This document shows positions 35,140 through 44,961 of a stretch of DNA of 64,000 nucleotides, in pieces. Each line of letters starts with the position of its first letter. Positions within the stretch are counted from its first letter, which is position 1. Made by a program: the position numbers and the translations under genes. Source of the stretch: Kordia algicida (GTDB taxonomy: Bacteria > Bacteroidota > Bacteroidia > Flavobacteriales > Flavobacteriaceae); assembly GCF_051013375.1 (NCBI RefSeq), contig NZ_CP142125.1. One strand, written 5' to 3'. The notes below the pieces were generated by a model. The model was not told the origin of the DNA, ran no database searches, and worked only from the letters and a program-made list of their open reading frames with translations.

Positions 35140-35586
35140 TTACAGTCTTAGTAAGAAATTATCTTTGTTTAATCCGCTTGTATGATATTGCCAATTGATC
35201 GTAACAACTTCTGACAATGCTTTTTTGAGCTTTTTGAAATTATCAGGCTTTTTGATGTAAATATTAGCTCCATATACAAAGGTGTTTTCTATATCTTCTT
35301 CAGAGGCTGAGGTTGAATAAATGGCAATTGCCATGTCCTTAAATTTATCATTGGCTTTGATTTCTTTTAAACATTCCATTCCCGTTTTTCTAGGCATGTT
35401 TAAATCTAAAAATAATACATTGGGAATAATGGCGTCTTCACTATTTAAATAATCCATTAAATAGACTCCGTCATTGAATGTATCTACTTTTGTGGTCATT
35501 TTGAGTTCTTCGAAAACATCTGTAAAAAACAGACGATCATCTTCATCATCATCTGCTAATATTATATGTATATAATCTTGATTCAT
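35140..35586 (-). CDS. Rcp1-type single-domain response regulator
   Basis: 148 residues, one receiver only. Acidic pocket ADDDEDD (11-17), phospho-acceptor D61 (FLDLNMP), Thr/Ser switch YSTSAS and Lys in KKPDNFKKL. There is no output domain; it probably relays by protein contact. It is directly upstream of the CHASE3 kinase. Confidence 0.92.
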   Translation of the reverse strand: MNQDYIHIILADDDEDDRLFFTDVFEELKMTTKVDTFNDGVYLMDYLNSEDAIIPNVLFLDLNMPRKTGMECLKEIKANDKFKDMAIAIYSTSASEEDIENTFVYGANIYIKKPDNFKKLKKALSEVVTINWQYHTSGLNKDNFLLRL

Positions 35587-35604
35587 TTGTAAATAGGCTG
35601 ATTA

Positions 35605-36159
35605 TTATTTCTTAAGTATGTCGCGGCGTTTGCTAATGATGCGTTGAAATGCACTTGGTGTAATTCCGGTCGTATTTTTAAACTGCGTGCTTAAATGTGC
35701 TACGCTTGAATAATTGAGCTTGAAGGCAATTTCGGTTAAGGTCAAATTTCCTTCTATAATTAATTGTTTGGTATATTCTATTTTTTGTAGAATGATAAAG
35801 TTTTCGATAGAAGTATAAGTTACTTCAGAAAATAAGTTGGATAAGTATCCATAACTGTGTCCTAATTGGTCAGCAAGATATGCTGAAGTTTTTATATTGA
35901 TGGTTTCTTCATTGAAAACCATATCTACAATCGTATCTTTTATTTTTTGGACAAGAATGCTTTTCTGATTTTCTACAATTTCAATGCTGTATTCGTCAAG
36001 GGCTTTCGTAAAAGCAGTATAGACTTCAGAAGGAATTTTTTCTAAAACCTCTACTTCGCCAAAACCCAACATTGCATACTTGATACCAAATTCTTCGAGT
36101 TTTTCTACGAGTATTTTGGTACAAACTACATTAAAATCAAACTTTACAAATAGTTTCAT
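35605..36159 (-). CDS. AraC-type HTH regulator with short N-terminal domain
   Basis: 184 residues. The N-terminal ~65 residues look like a ferredoxin-like fold (MKLFVKFDFNVVCTKILVEKLEEFG), followed by an AraC double HTH (about 80-180) with YLADQLGHSYGYLSNLFSE and LTEIAFKLNYSSVAHLSTQFK. Eighteen bases separate it from the response regulator gene, so the three regulatory genes (HTH, receiver, kinase) are one unit. It may be the DNA-binding output of that pathway. Confidence 0.87.
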   Translation of the reverse strand: MKLFVKFDFNVVCTKILVEKLEEFGIKYAMLGFGEVEVLEKIPSEVYTAFTKALDEYSIEIVENQKSILVQKIKDTIVDMVFNEETINIKTSAYLADQLGHSYGYLSNLFSEVTYTSIENFIILQKIEYTKQLIIEGNLTLTEIAFKLNYSSVAHLSTQFKNTTGITPSAFQRIISKRRDILKK

Positions 36160-36234
36160 GTTGATAAATTTTACTGAGTAAATTTAAACTATTTCTGATT
36201 TATTCGCGTGTTTCAAAAGAAAATCGCGAACGAC

Positions 36235-37380
36235 TTATTTATTTTTTTTCTGACGTATTGTTTTCCAAACTTTAAGTCGCTGTCTAGCTTTACTTTGCAG
36301 TAATGCATCTACAGGTTCGCTCATTAAAAAACCATACGCTTCATAACCTGGTGTGTGATCGAATATTATTTTTAGTGAGGCAATAATGGGCAAGGCGACA
36401 ATCATCCCTGAAATTCCCCAAAGCATGGCAAACGCTATTAAGGATAAGATTGCTACAAACGAATTCATATTTACCTTTGAACCTGTAATTTTGGGAGTGA
36501 TAAAATTTCCTTCCAAGAATTGAATGAAGCCAAAAAAGCCAATAACACCAAAAGCATACCAAATAGAATCTTTTGTGACCAATGCAACCATGGCAGGTAA
36601 CAAAGCTCCTATAATAACTCCGATGTATGGAATGAGCAGTAATATTGCTGCAAAAAAACCAAAGAATATAGCATTTTCTATTCCCAAAGCGAGCAAAGTA
36701 ATAGTGTTTAATACGCCAACAATCAACATAACTTTTAGCAAACCAGCCAAATAGTTCTGTTGTACATTGTATATTTTATTAATCATTTTATTCACAAATG
36801 ATTGTGACTTATGTTTGAATAGTTTATATGCAAAAGTGCGCAAAAATCTACGATAGTATAAAAAGAAAAATAGGTAAATAGGAACCAACACAAGATCACT
36901 CATAAAAGAACCTGAGCGTGTTAGTAATGACGTTATTTTATCAAAATTTCCTTTTAATAAATTGTTCAAATTGAAATCGACACCGCTAGAACTTTCAGTA
37001 TTATCAACACCTTCAACAGTTTTGCTATTGCTCATGTTGAATGCATCGCCTAAGTAAGCTACAGTATTTTCGTATAGTTCGGAAATTCTCCCTACATAAT
37101 CTTCGCTACCATTTGTAAATTCTTGAAGTTGGAAGAATATGATAAATAGTAAGATTACGGTTACTGAAAAGATTAAAAATATTGAGAAGATTGTTGCAAA
37201 CATTCTGCTACATCGCCATTTTTTTTCAAAGAACTGTTGTACAGGAAAGATCATAACGCCGAGGATCATGGCAAACAATAATGGCATTACCAATGGTTTT
37301 AACACATATAGTACAAAAACGACAGCAATAACTGTAAAGAGTCCTACTGCTCGGCTTGTAGTTTTAGTTTGGATTGTCAT
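36235..37380 (-). CDS. AI-2E family (PerM/TqsA-like) transporter
   Basis: 381 residues with about eight membrane helices. Family marks are PLLFAMILGVMIFPVQQFFEKKW near residue 35, the extracellular insert around residues 95-150, FFAAILLLIPYIGVIIGALLPAMVAL and FLEGNFITPKITGSKVNMNSF. The superfamily exports small signals or acts in ion efflux; the substrate is unknown. It is a monocistronic unit. Confidence 0.9.
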   Translation of the reverse strand: MTIQTKTTSRAVGLFTVIAVVFVLYVLKPLVMPLLFAMILGVMIFPVQQFFEKKWRCSRMFATIFSIFLIFSVTVILLFIIFFQLQEFTNGSEDYVGRISELYENTVAYLGDAFNMSNSKTVEGVDNTESSSGVDFNLNNLLKGNFDKITSLLTRSGSFMSDLVLVPIYLFFFLYYRRFLRTFAYKLFKHKSQSFVNKMINKIYNVQQNYLAGLLKVMLIVGVLNTITLLALGIENAIFFGFFAAILLLIPYIGVIIGALLPAMVALVTKDSIWYAFGVIGFFGFIQFLEGNFITPKITGSKVNMNSFVAILSLIAFAMLWGISGMIVALPIIASLKIIFDHTPGYEAYGFLMSEPVDALLQSKARQRLKVWKTIRQKKNK

Positions 37381-37569
37381 TTTCGTTGGTGTGTATATGG
37401 TGTTTTTTAAAATGATCGAATTTTACAATTACAAAAATAGTTTATTCATTTACTAAATTTATTACATAATTTTAAATGTTCGTTATATAATTACGTGTAT
37501 TTTTAATTTATAGAGTTCACTTTATAAGTATTTATAGCGTAATTTTGTGTTGCAACCATTACTAATTGT

Positions 37570-38727
37570 ATGATAGGTTTTTACGCTAATCTTCCAAAGC
37601 ATTTTATGCCTTTGCGGGATTTATTGAAAGACGAAAGTCTTTTTGAAGGTGTTCCCAAAGATTGGCACATCGTTGTTACCGACATAGAAAACTCAAGCAA
37701 AGCTGTAGCTAGCGGGAGACATAATGATATTAATCTAATTGCTACAGGAAGCATCATCACAGTTTTAAATGAAATCAAAACAATTGATGCTGCGATAAAA
37801 GTTCCCTACTTTTTTGGAGGTGATGGAGCAACATTTATCATACCTGATGAAATTATTCCGCAAATCCTAACTGCCCTAAATACTTACAGCGCACATATTA
37901 AAAAAACGGCAAACCTTAACTTAAGAGTTGGTTCAGTCATTTTAGATGATATTTATAGCAACAATGTCACTGCACGTATTGCAAAGCTTAGACATAATGA
38001 ATATTTAACAACGCCTATAATTATTGGTAACGGATTAAAATTTGCGGAGGCGCATATAAAAGATACTTTTAAATCTTCTGACATTACTGAAAACGACGAA
38101 CATCTTATCAATTTGACCGGAATGGAATGTCGTTGGGATGAGATAAAACCAAATAATGAAGGAGACAAAGTAATGTGTTTGCTGCTTAGTTGCAGCGATG
38201 AAACCAAACAAGCACAAGTTTATAAAAGTGTTATGGATGAAATAAATTACATCTTTGGAACACTAGATGAGCGAAGACCAATCACAACTTTAAAATTAAA
38301 ATTGAATACTTCTATCCAAAAAATTAAGAAGGAAATGATGACTAAGATTGGTAAATACGATCGAAAATACCTCATTAGGAATTGGTTGATTACTGTTTTT
38401 GGAAAATATTATTTTAAAATCTTCCCTGAAGGAAAACGCTATCTGTTTCGCGTTACACAATTGAGTGATACCATTATGCTAGATGGCGCAATAAATACCG
38501 TAATTTCTGGAAATGATAAGCAAATACGGAAGTTTCAAATTTTCTTAGATAATATGGAGTTTCAAAAGGAAATTACTTACGGAATTCATGTTACGCACGC
38601 TTCCATTATGTCGTGCTATGTGCAAGATCGAAAAGAAAATCATATTCATTTTGTAGATGGTACTGAAGGCGGTTATACAACTGCTGCCATGATGTTTAAG
38701 CAAAAATTAGTGTCAAAAATTAATTAA
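37570..38727 (+). CDS. DUF3095 protein with nucleotide-cyclase-like core
   Basis: 385 residues, cytoplasmic. DUF3095 marks: FYANLPKHFMPLRDLL near the start, DWHIVVTDIENSSKAVASGRHNDINLI (about 32-58), PYFFGGDGATFIIP (about 79-92), NLRVGSV. The pairing of VTDIENSS with GGDG(A) resembles the metal-binding beta-hairpin of class III cyclases and GGDEF enzymes, so second-messenger chemistry is possible but unproven. It lies upstream of two AraC regulators and the phytochrome genes, on the same strand as the regulators. Confidence 0.8.
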   Translation: MIGFYANLPKHFMPLRDLLKDESLFEGVPKDWHIVVTDIENSSKAVASGRHNDINLIATGSIITVLNEIKTIDAAIKVPYFFGGDGATFIIPDEIIPQILTALNTYSAHIKKTANLNLRVGSVILDDIYSNNVTARIAKLRHNEYLTTPIIIGNGLKFAEAHIKDTFKSSDITENDEHLINLTGMECRWDEIKPNNEGDKVMCLLLSCSDETKQAQVYKSVMDEINYIFGTLDERRPITTLKLKLNTSIQKIKKEMMTKIGKYDRKYLIRNWLITVFGKYYFKIFPEGKRYLFRVTQLSDTIMLDGAINTVISGNDKQIRKFQIFLDNMEFQKEITYGIHVTHASIMSCYVQDRKENHIHFVDGTEGGYTTAAMMFKQKLVSKIN

Positions 38728-38846
38728 ACTAATTAAAAAATCAATCTTGTAAATAATAAAAAGGACATACAACGATACTGCTTATTTTTTCTTTTATGAG
38801 CACATCCGTAATACCTACGCTTTATTATAGTATATTTATTATGTAA

Positions 38847-39890
38847 ATGGGAAAAAAAAAGAATAAAAAATTAATTGTAGGCGACGTAGAAGCTAGTGAT
38901 ATTGTAAAAGATATGGCAGCCGCTTTGTCTGTTGATTTTGAAGAAAATCACAACGAATATTGCTTAAGAATTCCAAAAAATATAGGTTCAGGCTATATAA
39001 AAGCTACTGTTTTTGATGCTGGAATTGGAGTCTTAGAAACCGATTATCTTTTAAAGAAAGAATTGCATTTTGAACTGAAAAAAGGAATTGTTCATCCTTT
39101 GAAAATTATCTTTAACAGGCAATCTCCTTTTACACATCAGTTTGCAGAAGATAAAGATATACATACTATTGGTCGCTTAGAAAGCGTAATGACTTCTAGT
39201 ATTCCAACCAATAATCATATTTTTAAAATTCCTGCAGAAGTTCCTATTTGTACCTTTAGTATTGAAATTAACAGAAAACTGTTTGAAGAAAAAATTTCAT
39301 CTTTTTTGGAAGATATGAATGAAGATTTGATTTCACTATTTAGAGATAGCAACGGAATCAATAAGTTTTATTATAAAGATCAATATAGCTTAGACATCGC
39401 TAAGTTTATTGAAGAATTTACAGAGTGCGAATTAGACGGTTTTATGAAGTCTATTTTTCTTGAAGGAAAAGCCTATGAAATTCTCATTAACTACATACAA
39501 CAATATTTAGACGATACGTATACGCCCGAGAAACGTAAAATTCTGCGTCAAGCAACAGTCGAACGGATTGAAGAAGCTGTTGAGATTATCAAAAACGAAA
39601 TTGCAAGTGTTGAAAATGTAACTGTATTGGCAAAACGTGTAGGCGTCAATCCAAATACTTTGCAAAATGGATTCAAATATTTGTATAAATCTTCTGTGAA
39701 TGAATTTATTAAAAATCATCGCATAGAAAAAGCAAAGGAACTTTTGGAAACTTCCGATCTCAATATTTCTGAGATTACTTATAAAATAGGTATCAATTCG
39801 CGAAGTTACTTTTCAAAGATTTTTAAACAACGTTACGGCATTTCTCCAAACGCATATCTCAAAAAATCACGTGAAGATAAATCTGCCTAG
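38847..39890 (+). CDS. AraC-family transcriptional regulator
   Basis: 347 residues. It starts with the very Lys-rich MGKKKNKKLIV. A sensor domain (about 15-235) is unrecognised; the AraC HTH (about 245-340) has VTVLAKRVGVNPNTLQNGFKY and NISEITYKIGINSRSYFSKIFKQRYGISPNAY. It is a paralogue of the regulators at 29734 and 40059, and the most diverged of the three. It is followed 168 bases on by one of them. Confidence 0.88.
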   Translation: MGKKKNKKLIVGDVEASDIVKDMAAALSVDFEENHNEYCLRIPKNIGSGYIKATVFDAGIGVLETDYLLKKELHFELKKGIVHPLKIIFNRQSPFTHQFAEDKDIHTIGRLESVMTSSIPTNNHIFKIPAEVPICTFSIEINRKLFEEKISSFLEDMNEDLISLFRDSNGINKFYYKDQYSLDIAKFIEEFTECELDGFMKSIFLEGKAYEILINYIQQYLDDTYTPEKRKILRQATVERIEEAVEIIKNEIASVENVTVLAKRVGVNPNTLQNGFKYLYKSSVNEFIKNHRIEKAKELLETSDLNISEITYKIGINSRSYFSKIFKQRYGISPNAYLKKSREDKSA

Positions 39891-40058
39891 CAACGTATAA
39901 CTGTTTAGCCTTTTTTCAAAAAAACACAACAAAACTATTCATTTGTGTTAATATTTTTGTGCAATAGTGTTATTTATTGTGTCAATAGTGTTAACACATA
40001 TTAAACACTTTACGGTTCTTTGTTTCGTGATAATTCCGTTATAAAAGGAGGATGAAGA

Positions 40059-41084
40059 ATGCAGAAAACGCACATAAAAAATACGCATATTAAAGACGTT
40101 CTAATTGGAATTAGTAATTTCTTTGAAGGCAAATTTACAGAAAAAGATGGTTTGTATACATGTACAATAAACAACCTAAAAGGCGCTATTGTACTTACAG
40201 GTATAGATTTTGATTCGGGACTTTCGTTTCTAAATTTTAAAGGAAATTTTAAAGAAATCACCGAACTTTTACTCAAAAATAATAATGAGAACATCATTGA
40301 GTTTATTGGTGTTTCTGCTGGAAATATTATTTTTAGCGAAGGTAAAGTTTCTACATATTTAAATGAAAGTCGCAACCAAAGTATGGTTATTTCTAACAAA
40401 TATCCATCCATAAAGTCATACACATTTGCCAAAGATGTTGCTACTGAAGTTTCTATTATCTCTTTAGATGTGAGCATGTTTACAACTTTTCGAAATAATG
40501 AATATAATTTGAGTTTGCTGAAACTGATTTGTTGGTTAAATAGTTTGCAACTGTCAGATAAACAGTTGTATATCGGAAATCAGCATGAAGAAATGTCTAG
40601 TTTGATTCACACATTTTTAGAAGCAGATCGTGAAGATAATACTACCGTACTCACACATTTTGAAAGCCTTATTCGTAATGCATTAGTCAACCAAATTGCA
40701 CTTTTTCACCCAAACGCATCAAAACTTGAAAATAATACTTCGCTAAAGGATGACGAATTGACTAAAATTGTGTCTTTGATTGCTACAATTGAAGAAAATC
40801 CGCAAGAATTATATACAATAAGTATGTTGTGTGAAATGACACGATTATCGCCTGCAAAACTACAAGAAGGTTTTAAAATTCTTTGCGATAGAACTGTGAT
40901 CGATTTTATACGTTATGTACGATTGACTGCTGCTGAAAAATTAATTCGAACGACAGATATGAGTATTGCAGAAATCATTTATAGCGTTGGTTTTACGAGC
41001 AGAAGTTACTTCAGTAAAATTTTCAAAAATAAATATGGCGATTCTCCAAAACAGTATCAACTCAAAGCACGTGTAGCACGCTAA
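40059..41084 (+). CDS. AraC-family transcriptional regulator upstream of heme oxygenase
   Basis: 341 residues. The N-terminal ~230-residue sensor domain is of the same unnamed type as its paralogue at 29734; the HTH (about 240-338) has LSPAKLQEGFKILCDR and MSIAEIIYSVGFTSRSYFSKIFKNKYGDSPKQYQ. AAAGGAGG lies about 7 bases before the start. It is transcribed toward the heme oxygenase gene 129 bases on, suggesting a role in bilin or phytochrome expression. Confidence 0.88.
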   Translation: MQKTHIKNTHIKDVLIGISNFFEGKFTEKDGLYTCTINNLKGAIVLTGIDFDSGLSFLNFKGNFKEITELLLKNNNENIIEFIGVSAGNIIFSEGKVSTYLNESRNQSMVISNKYPSIKSYTFAKDVATEVSIISLDVSMFTTFRNNEYNLSLLKLICWLNSLQLSDKQLYIGNQHEEMSSLIHTFLEADREDNTTVLTHFESLIRNALVNQIALFHPNASKLENNTSLKDDELTKIVSLIATIEENPQELYTISMLCEMTRLSPAKLQEGFKILCDRTVIDFIRYVRLTAAEKLIRTTDMSIAEIIYSVGFTSRSYFSKIFKNKYGDSPKQYQLKARVAR

Positions 41085-41213
41085 TATATTTGGTATTTTT
41101 AAGAAGAATTTTTTTTCAATAAAAGCCTAAGTTGTTTTTAATGGTCTTTATATCTTTACAGGAAATTTTTCGCTTATTTTTTTCTAAAAGCGAAATTGTG
41201 TTACTGATATAAA

Positions 41214-41783
41214 ATGAACCTACTTCAAAGAATAAAAGAAGAAACTAAAACCAATCATCAAAATGTTGAAAAAGTTTTGGTGGAAGAACTCAAAAATTTA
41301 GCTTCCCTTGATGCTTATGCGAGTTTGCTTGAACGACTTCACGCGTTTTACAATCCTATAGAAAAAAAATTACAAACAAAGATTAAAGCTTCAGTAATTC
41401 CAGATATAAGCGCGCGTCAACACGTAGAAAATCTTCGTAAGGATATTGAAATTATACGTAAAAATGCTGTTGTAACAAACGAAACGACTTCCACTGTACA
41501 TATTGAAAATACATCGTACGCTTTGGGTGTTTTGTATGTGATTGAAGGTTCTACCTTAGGTGGACAAATTATTACAAAAATGCTCGACAAACATTTATCA
41601 GTTTCAACAATAAATGCAAACAATTATTTTAATTCTTATGGCGATAACACACCAGAAATGTGGTCAAAATTTAAGAATTATGTTTTAAATCCTACTTTAA
41701 AGATAGATCAAGAGCTAATGATACAAGGTGCGAAAGATATATTTGCATCTTTGCAAAATCATTTATTACAGACTAAATCTTAG
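41214..41783 (+). CDS. bphO: Biliverdin-producing heme oxygenase
   Basis: 189 residues of the bacterial BphO type. It opens heme to biliverdin IXalpha, iron and CO, giving the chromophore of the phytochrome encoded next to it. The proximal His is about H15 in KTNHQNVEK; the distal helix signature is ALGVLYVIEGSTLGGQIITKML (glycines over the heme). Length is normal. Its stop lies inside the last codons of the convergent phytochrome gene: the two 3' ends overlap by 11 bases (41773-41783). Confidence 0.92.
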   Translation: MNLLQRIKEETKTNHQNVEKVLVEELKNLASLDAYASLLERLHAFYNPIEKKLQTKIKASVIPDISARQHVENLRKDIEIIRKNAVVTNETTSTVHIENTSYALGVLYVIEGSTLGGQIITKMLDKHLSVSTINANNYFNSYGDNTPEMWSKFKNYVLNPTLKIDQELMIQGAKDIFASLQNHLLQTKS

Positions 41784-44034
41784 AAAAATACAATCTAATT
41801 TTTGCACCTTTATTTCGTTCTCCTACTGCATCAATTAAACCATGATGCTTTATCATTATTTTCTTGCAGAGCGCGAGTCCAATACCAGAACCTTCATAAT
41901 CTGTTTTACTATTCAATCTAGAAAATATCTTAAAAATCTTTTCCTTGTATTCGTTGTTAAATCCAATTCCGTTATCGCTAATTTCCACAATATGAAATGC
42001 ACCATTTTGATTAATTTCGTTACGTTCTTCTGTTATGGTGTGAATTGTAATTATAGGTAACTCATTAGGTTTTCTAAATTTTATTGAATTATATATAATA
42101 TTTAGAAAGAGTTGCCTGAGCAAAAATGGAATTCCTTTAATGATAGGTAATGATTTTATCTCCAAAGATGCTTCTGCATCAACGAGCGTATCATAAATAC
42201 TTTCTTTAATTTGCGGAAGCAGCTTGTTTAAATTTACTGTTTCTAAATCGGGAGTTTCAATATTATTAGTCTTGGTATACTTTAAAATATCATCCATTAA
42301 CGTTTGCATACGTTCGGCTGAACTTTGCATTCTCGTGATTCTATCGATTACCTTGTCAGAAAGCAAATTTTGATCACTTCTTGTCAATAGCGTAGAAGCC
42401 ATCATGCGTATTTTGCGCAAAGGTTCTTGTAAATCGTGCGTACTTATCCAATTAATATTTTCCAATTCAGCATTGGCTTGCTTCAATATTTCACTCAGCT
42501 TTTTTTGTTTTTCTTTTTCTTCATTGGTTCGAATAGACCTGAGGTGATTTATGAGAAAATTTGTAAAACTGGAACTTGCTGCCAATTCTGCTTCAAGCCA
42601 AGGTTTGGAGGTGTTTTTGACACTTTCTGTGAATTTTTCAAAGGATTTTCTTGGTGATAATCTTTGTTCTTTCTTTACAATAGATTTGCTTGGATCTCCA
42701 GCCCAATTAATTTCTTTTAAGGTAGGATAACGATACCAAATGATATAATTGTGCTCGTCTCCTAAAGAATAATAGTTAATTCCTGGAAATTTTTCAACAA
42801 TAGATACAATATCTGAAGTTATTCGGGATAATTCAGAAGTCGAAAAATGCTTATTTCTACTAAAATCAAATAAAATATCACCTAACAAGTTAACTTCAAT
42901 ATCAGAAGGTGTATCTCCTTTTGAATGCATTTTTCCATCTACAGAAAGTGATACACCACAACTATTACATAACTGAATAATTGCATCTTCTGCGAACAGT
43001 TCTTTTAATGAATTGCGATGAAAATTAAGATTCTTTGTGGTTAATGTATCTACCGCCAAATTTGCTTTTCTGGCAATTTCATATTCCTCATTCAATATTC
43101 TAATATCAATTTGAGAAGTAATAAAGTGTCCGTGAAGCGTAACTGTGTTTCTAATTTCTTGACTTAAATATTTTGGTGAGTAATGATGACAGGCAATCAA
43201 TCCCCATAATTTTCCTTTGTGAATTAACGAAACAGTTAGTGTTGCTCCAACGCCCATATTTTGAAGATATTCTATATGAATTGGTGAAACACTTCGAAGA
43301 ACGGATAAACTTAAATCGAGCGTATTTACAGCACTTGAATTGTGTGTGTACAGCGGAACTGATTTGTAATTTACATCACCAACAATTCGCAAATGATTTT
43401 TTATATATAATTGTCTGGCCTGTGCAGGAATGTCAGTATGCGGATAGTGCAAACCTAAAAATGGTTCTAAGTGATCTTCTTTACTTTCGGCAAAAACTTC
43501 ACCGTTGTAATCGGCATCAAACCTATAAATCATAACGCGATCATACTCCGTTATTTCTTTCAGTGCTTTTGCGACTGAATCACAGAGTTCTTTGAGCGTT
43601 AATGTATCTTGAATGTATCCTAATAATTGTTTGGATGAATTGTATAATCTTCTGTCTTGTCCAAATTGATTTTCGGTAGGTTCGCCTTCAATAATAATAT
43701 GTTGATCGCTAAGATGAATGCAGATTGAGAACAGCGTATCATCAAAAGAAAAATTAAATTCTTTATGTGATGTTGCCGTATCTTCTTTGAAACTTTTGTA
43801 GGCTTTTAGAAAATCATCATTGAATAATTTTGCAATATTTTTTCCTAAAACATCTTCGTGTGTAAATCTTAAATAATCATGAATATTTTCACTGCAAACA
43901 TTGACAACATCTGTAGCGGATTTAACAGAAATCAAAAATCCATGCGGCTGAATACGTCCAGGAATATGAATAGGTTCATCTTCGCAATTTTCTAAATTTA
44001 CGACATCTTGATTGGTAATATTCTTATATTCCAT
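41773..44034 (-). CDS. bphP: Bacteriophytochrome sensor histidine kinase
   Basis: 753 residues: PAS (about 15-120), GAF (about 140-310), PHY (about 325-505), HisKA (about 520-600) and HATPase (about 630-753). The chromophore-binding Cys is at residue 17 (NLENCEDEPIHIPG), the biliverdin type. The GAF pocket shows DADYNGEV, YPHTDIPAQAR and a conserved His in ACHHYSPKYLS. The tongue of PHY has WAGDPSK and SPRKSFEKF (PRxSF motif). The kinase box is STHDLQEPLRKI; nucleotide-binding DNGIGF and GSGIGLALCKKI. It should be a red/far-red light sensor that passes phosphate to the receiver encoded upstream. Confidence 0.95.
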   Translation of the reverse strand: MEYKNITNQDVVNLENCEDEPIHIPGRIQPHGFLISVKSATDVVNVCSENIHDYLRFTHEDVLGKNIAKLFNDDFLKAYKSFKEDTATSHKEFNFSFDDTLFSICIHLSDQHIIIEGEPTENQFGQDRRLYNSSKQLLGYIQDTLTLKELCDSVAKALKEITEYDRVMIYRFDADYNGEVFAESKEDHLEPFLGLHYPHTDIPAQARQLYIKNHLRIVGDVNYKSVPLYTHNSSAVNTLDLSLSVLRSVSPIHIEYLQNMGVGATLTVSLIHKGKLWGLIACHHYSPKYLSQEIRNTVTLHGHFITSQIDIRILNEEYEIARKANLAVDTLTTKNLNFHRNSLKELFAEDAIIQLCNSCGVSLSVDGKMHSKGDTPSDIEVNLLGDILFDFSRNKHFSTSELSRITSDIVSIVEKFPGINYYSLGDEHNYIIWYRYPTLKEINWAGDPSKSIVKKEQRLSPRKSFEKFTESVKNTSKPWLEAELAASSSFTNFLINHLRSIRTNEEKEKQKKLSEILKQANAELENINWISTHDLQEPLRKIRMMASTLLTRSDQNLLSDKVIDRITRMQSSAERMQTLMDDILKYTKTNNIETPDLETVNLNKLLPQIKESIYDTLVDAEASLEIKSLPIIKGIPFLLRQLFLNIIYNSIKFRKPNELPIITIHTITEERNEINQNGAFHIVEISDNGIGFNNEYKEKIFKIFSRLNSKTDYEGSGIGLALCKKIMIKHHGLIDAVGERNKGAKIRLYFSKI

Positions 44035-44071
44035 AAATTATTCATGTAAGATTAGATGTGTATGTCGGTTG

Positions 44072-44524
44072 TTAGACAGCAATTTTATTGAATATAAAAT
44101 TATTGGCGTCTGTTGAATGATTTTCCCAATTGAGTCGGGTAGCATTCGAAATAATCTTCATCAATTCTTTAAAACTGGTTGGTTTTACTGCATAATAATT
44201 TGCTCCTAATTTATGGCTCAAAGAAATGTTCGTTTGATCGGAACTTGTTGAGTACATAATGATAGGAATATTATTTATTTCAGGCTTAGATCGTATTTCT
44301 TCCAAAAGTTCAAATCCTGATTTTAGCGGCATATTTAAATCTAGAAATACCACTGAATTTTTCTGTTTATTTTTTTCGATAGAATCTACAAGATTGAGTC
44401 CGTTTTTAAGGAGGCATAATTCAATTAAACTCTGATCATTCTCGCATATTGAAGTCACAGCTTCTTCAAAAAACATCAAATCATCATCATCATCATCTGC
44501 ATAGAAGATTGTAAATTTTTTCAT
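44072..44524 (-). CDS. Rcp1-type response regulator of the bacteriophytochrome
   Basis: 150 residues, a lone receiver. Acidic patch ADDDDDD (9-15), phospho-acceptor D62 (FLDLNMP), YSTSSD switch, KPTSFKEL. It lies 37 bases upstream of bphP in the same direction, like the cyanobacterial Cph1/Rcp1 pair. It has no DNA-binding domain, so the output must be another protein, possibly an AraC regulator nearby. Confidence 0.92.
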   Translation of the reverse strand: MKKFTIFYADDDDDDLMFFEEAVTSICENDQSLIELCLLKNGLNLVDSIEKNKQKNSVVFLDLNMPLKSGFELLEEIRSKPEINNIPIIMYSTSSDQTNISLSHKLGANYYAVKPTSFKELMKIISNATRLNWENHSTDANNFIFNKIAV

Positions 44525-44727
44525 GGGCGATTTACATTAGAGTTTATAGTATAGGTTATTTAGGTAAAATTAATATCAGCTATCAAATAACGGCAATTAG
44601 CAATCAAGCTAAATTAAGTATTTTTTTCTTTTTTTTGTGCTCAATAAAAATTATTTAAACGTTGAATCATTGTGTGGAATATCAACAAAAATCTACTTTA
44701 AATTTGACATAAAAAAATAAAAACAAA

Positions 44728-44758
44728 AAAAGCAAGCTATTTACTTTAGCTTGCTTTT
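44728..44758 (-). terminator. Rho-independent terminator downstream of tRNA-Arg
   Basis: AAAAGCAAGCTA (44728-44739) and TAGCTTGCTTTT (44747-44758) form a 12-bp stem with a 7-base loop, followed on the minus strand by a T-rich run. It lies 11 bases after the tRNA 3' end. Confidence 0.88.
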
Positions 44759-44769
44759 CGTTTATTTGT

Positions 44770-44843
44770 GACCTCGGCAGGATTCAAACCTGCAACCTCT
44801 TGAGCCGTAATCAAGTGCACTATTCAGTTATGCTACGAGGCCT
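44770..44843 (-). tRNA. tRNA-Arg (anticodon ACG)
   Basis: Read on the minus strand, acceptor GGCCTCG pairs with CGAGGTC, anticodon arm CTTGA-TTACGGC-TCAAG gives anticodon ACG, and T arm GCAGG-TTTGAAT-CCTGC is intact. The discriminator is A and CCA is not encoded. It reads CGN arginine codons after A-to-I editing. Confidence 0.95.
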
Positions 44844-44961
44844 TTTGCATATTGCGGGTGCAAATATATTTCTTTTTATAATAAAACCAAACAATAGAGC
44901 GCAAAAAATTGCTTTTTTTCAGTTCATAAACAAATAAGTCAAAATCCTAAAAAGGACTTCA

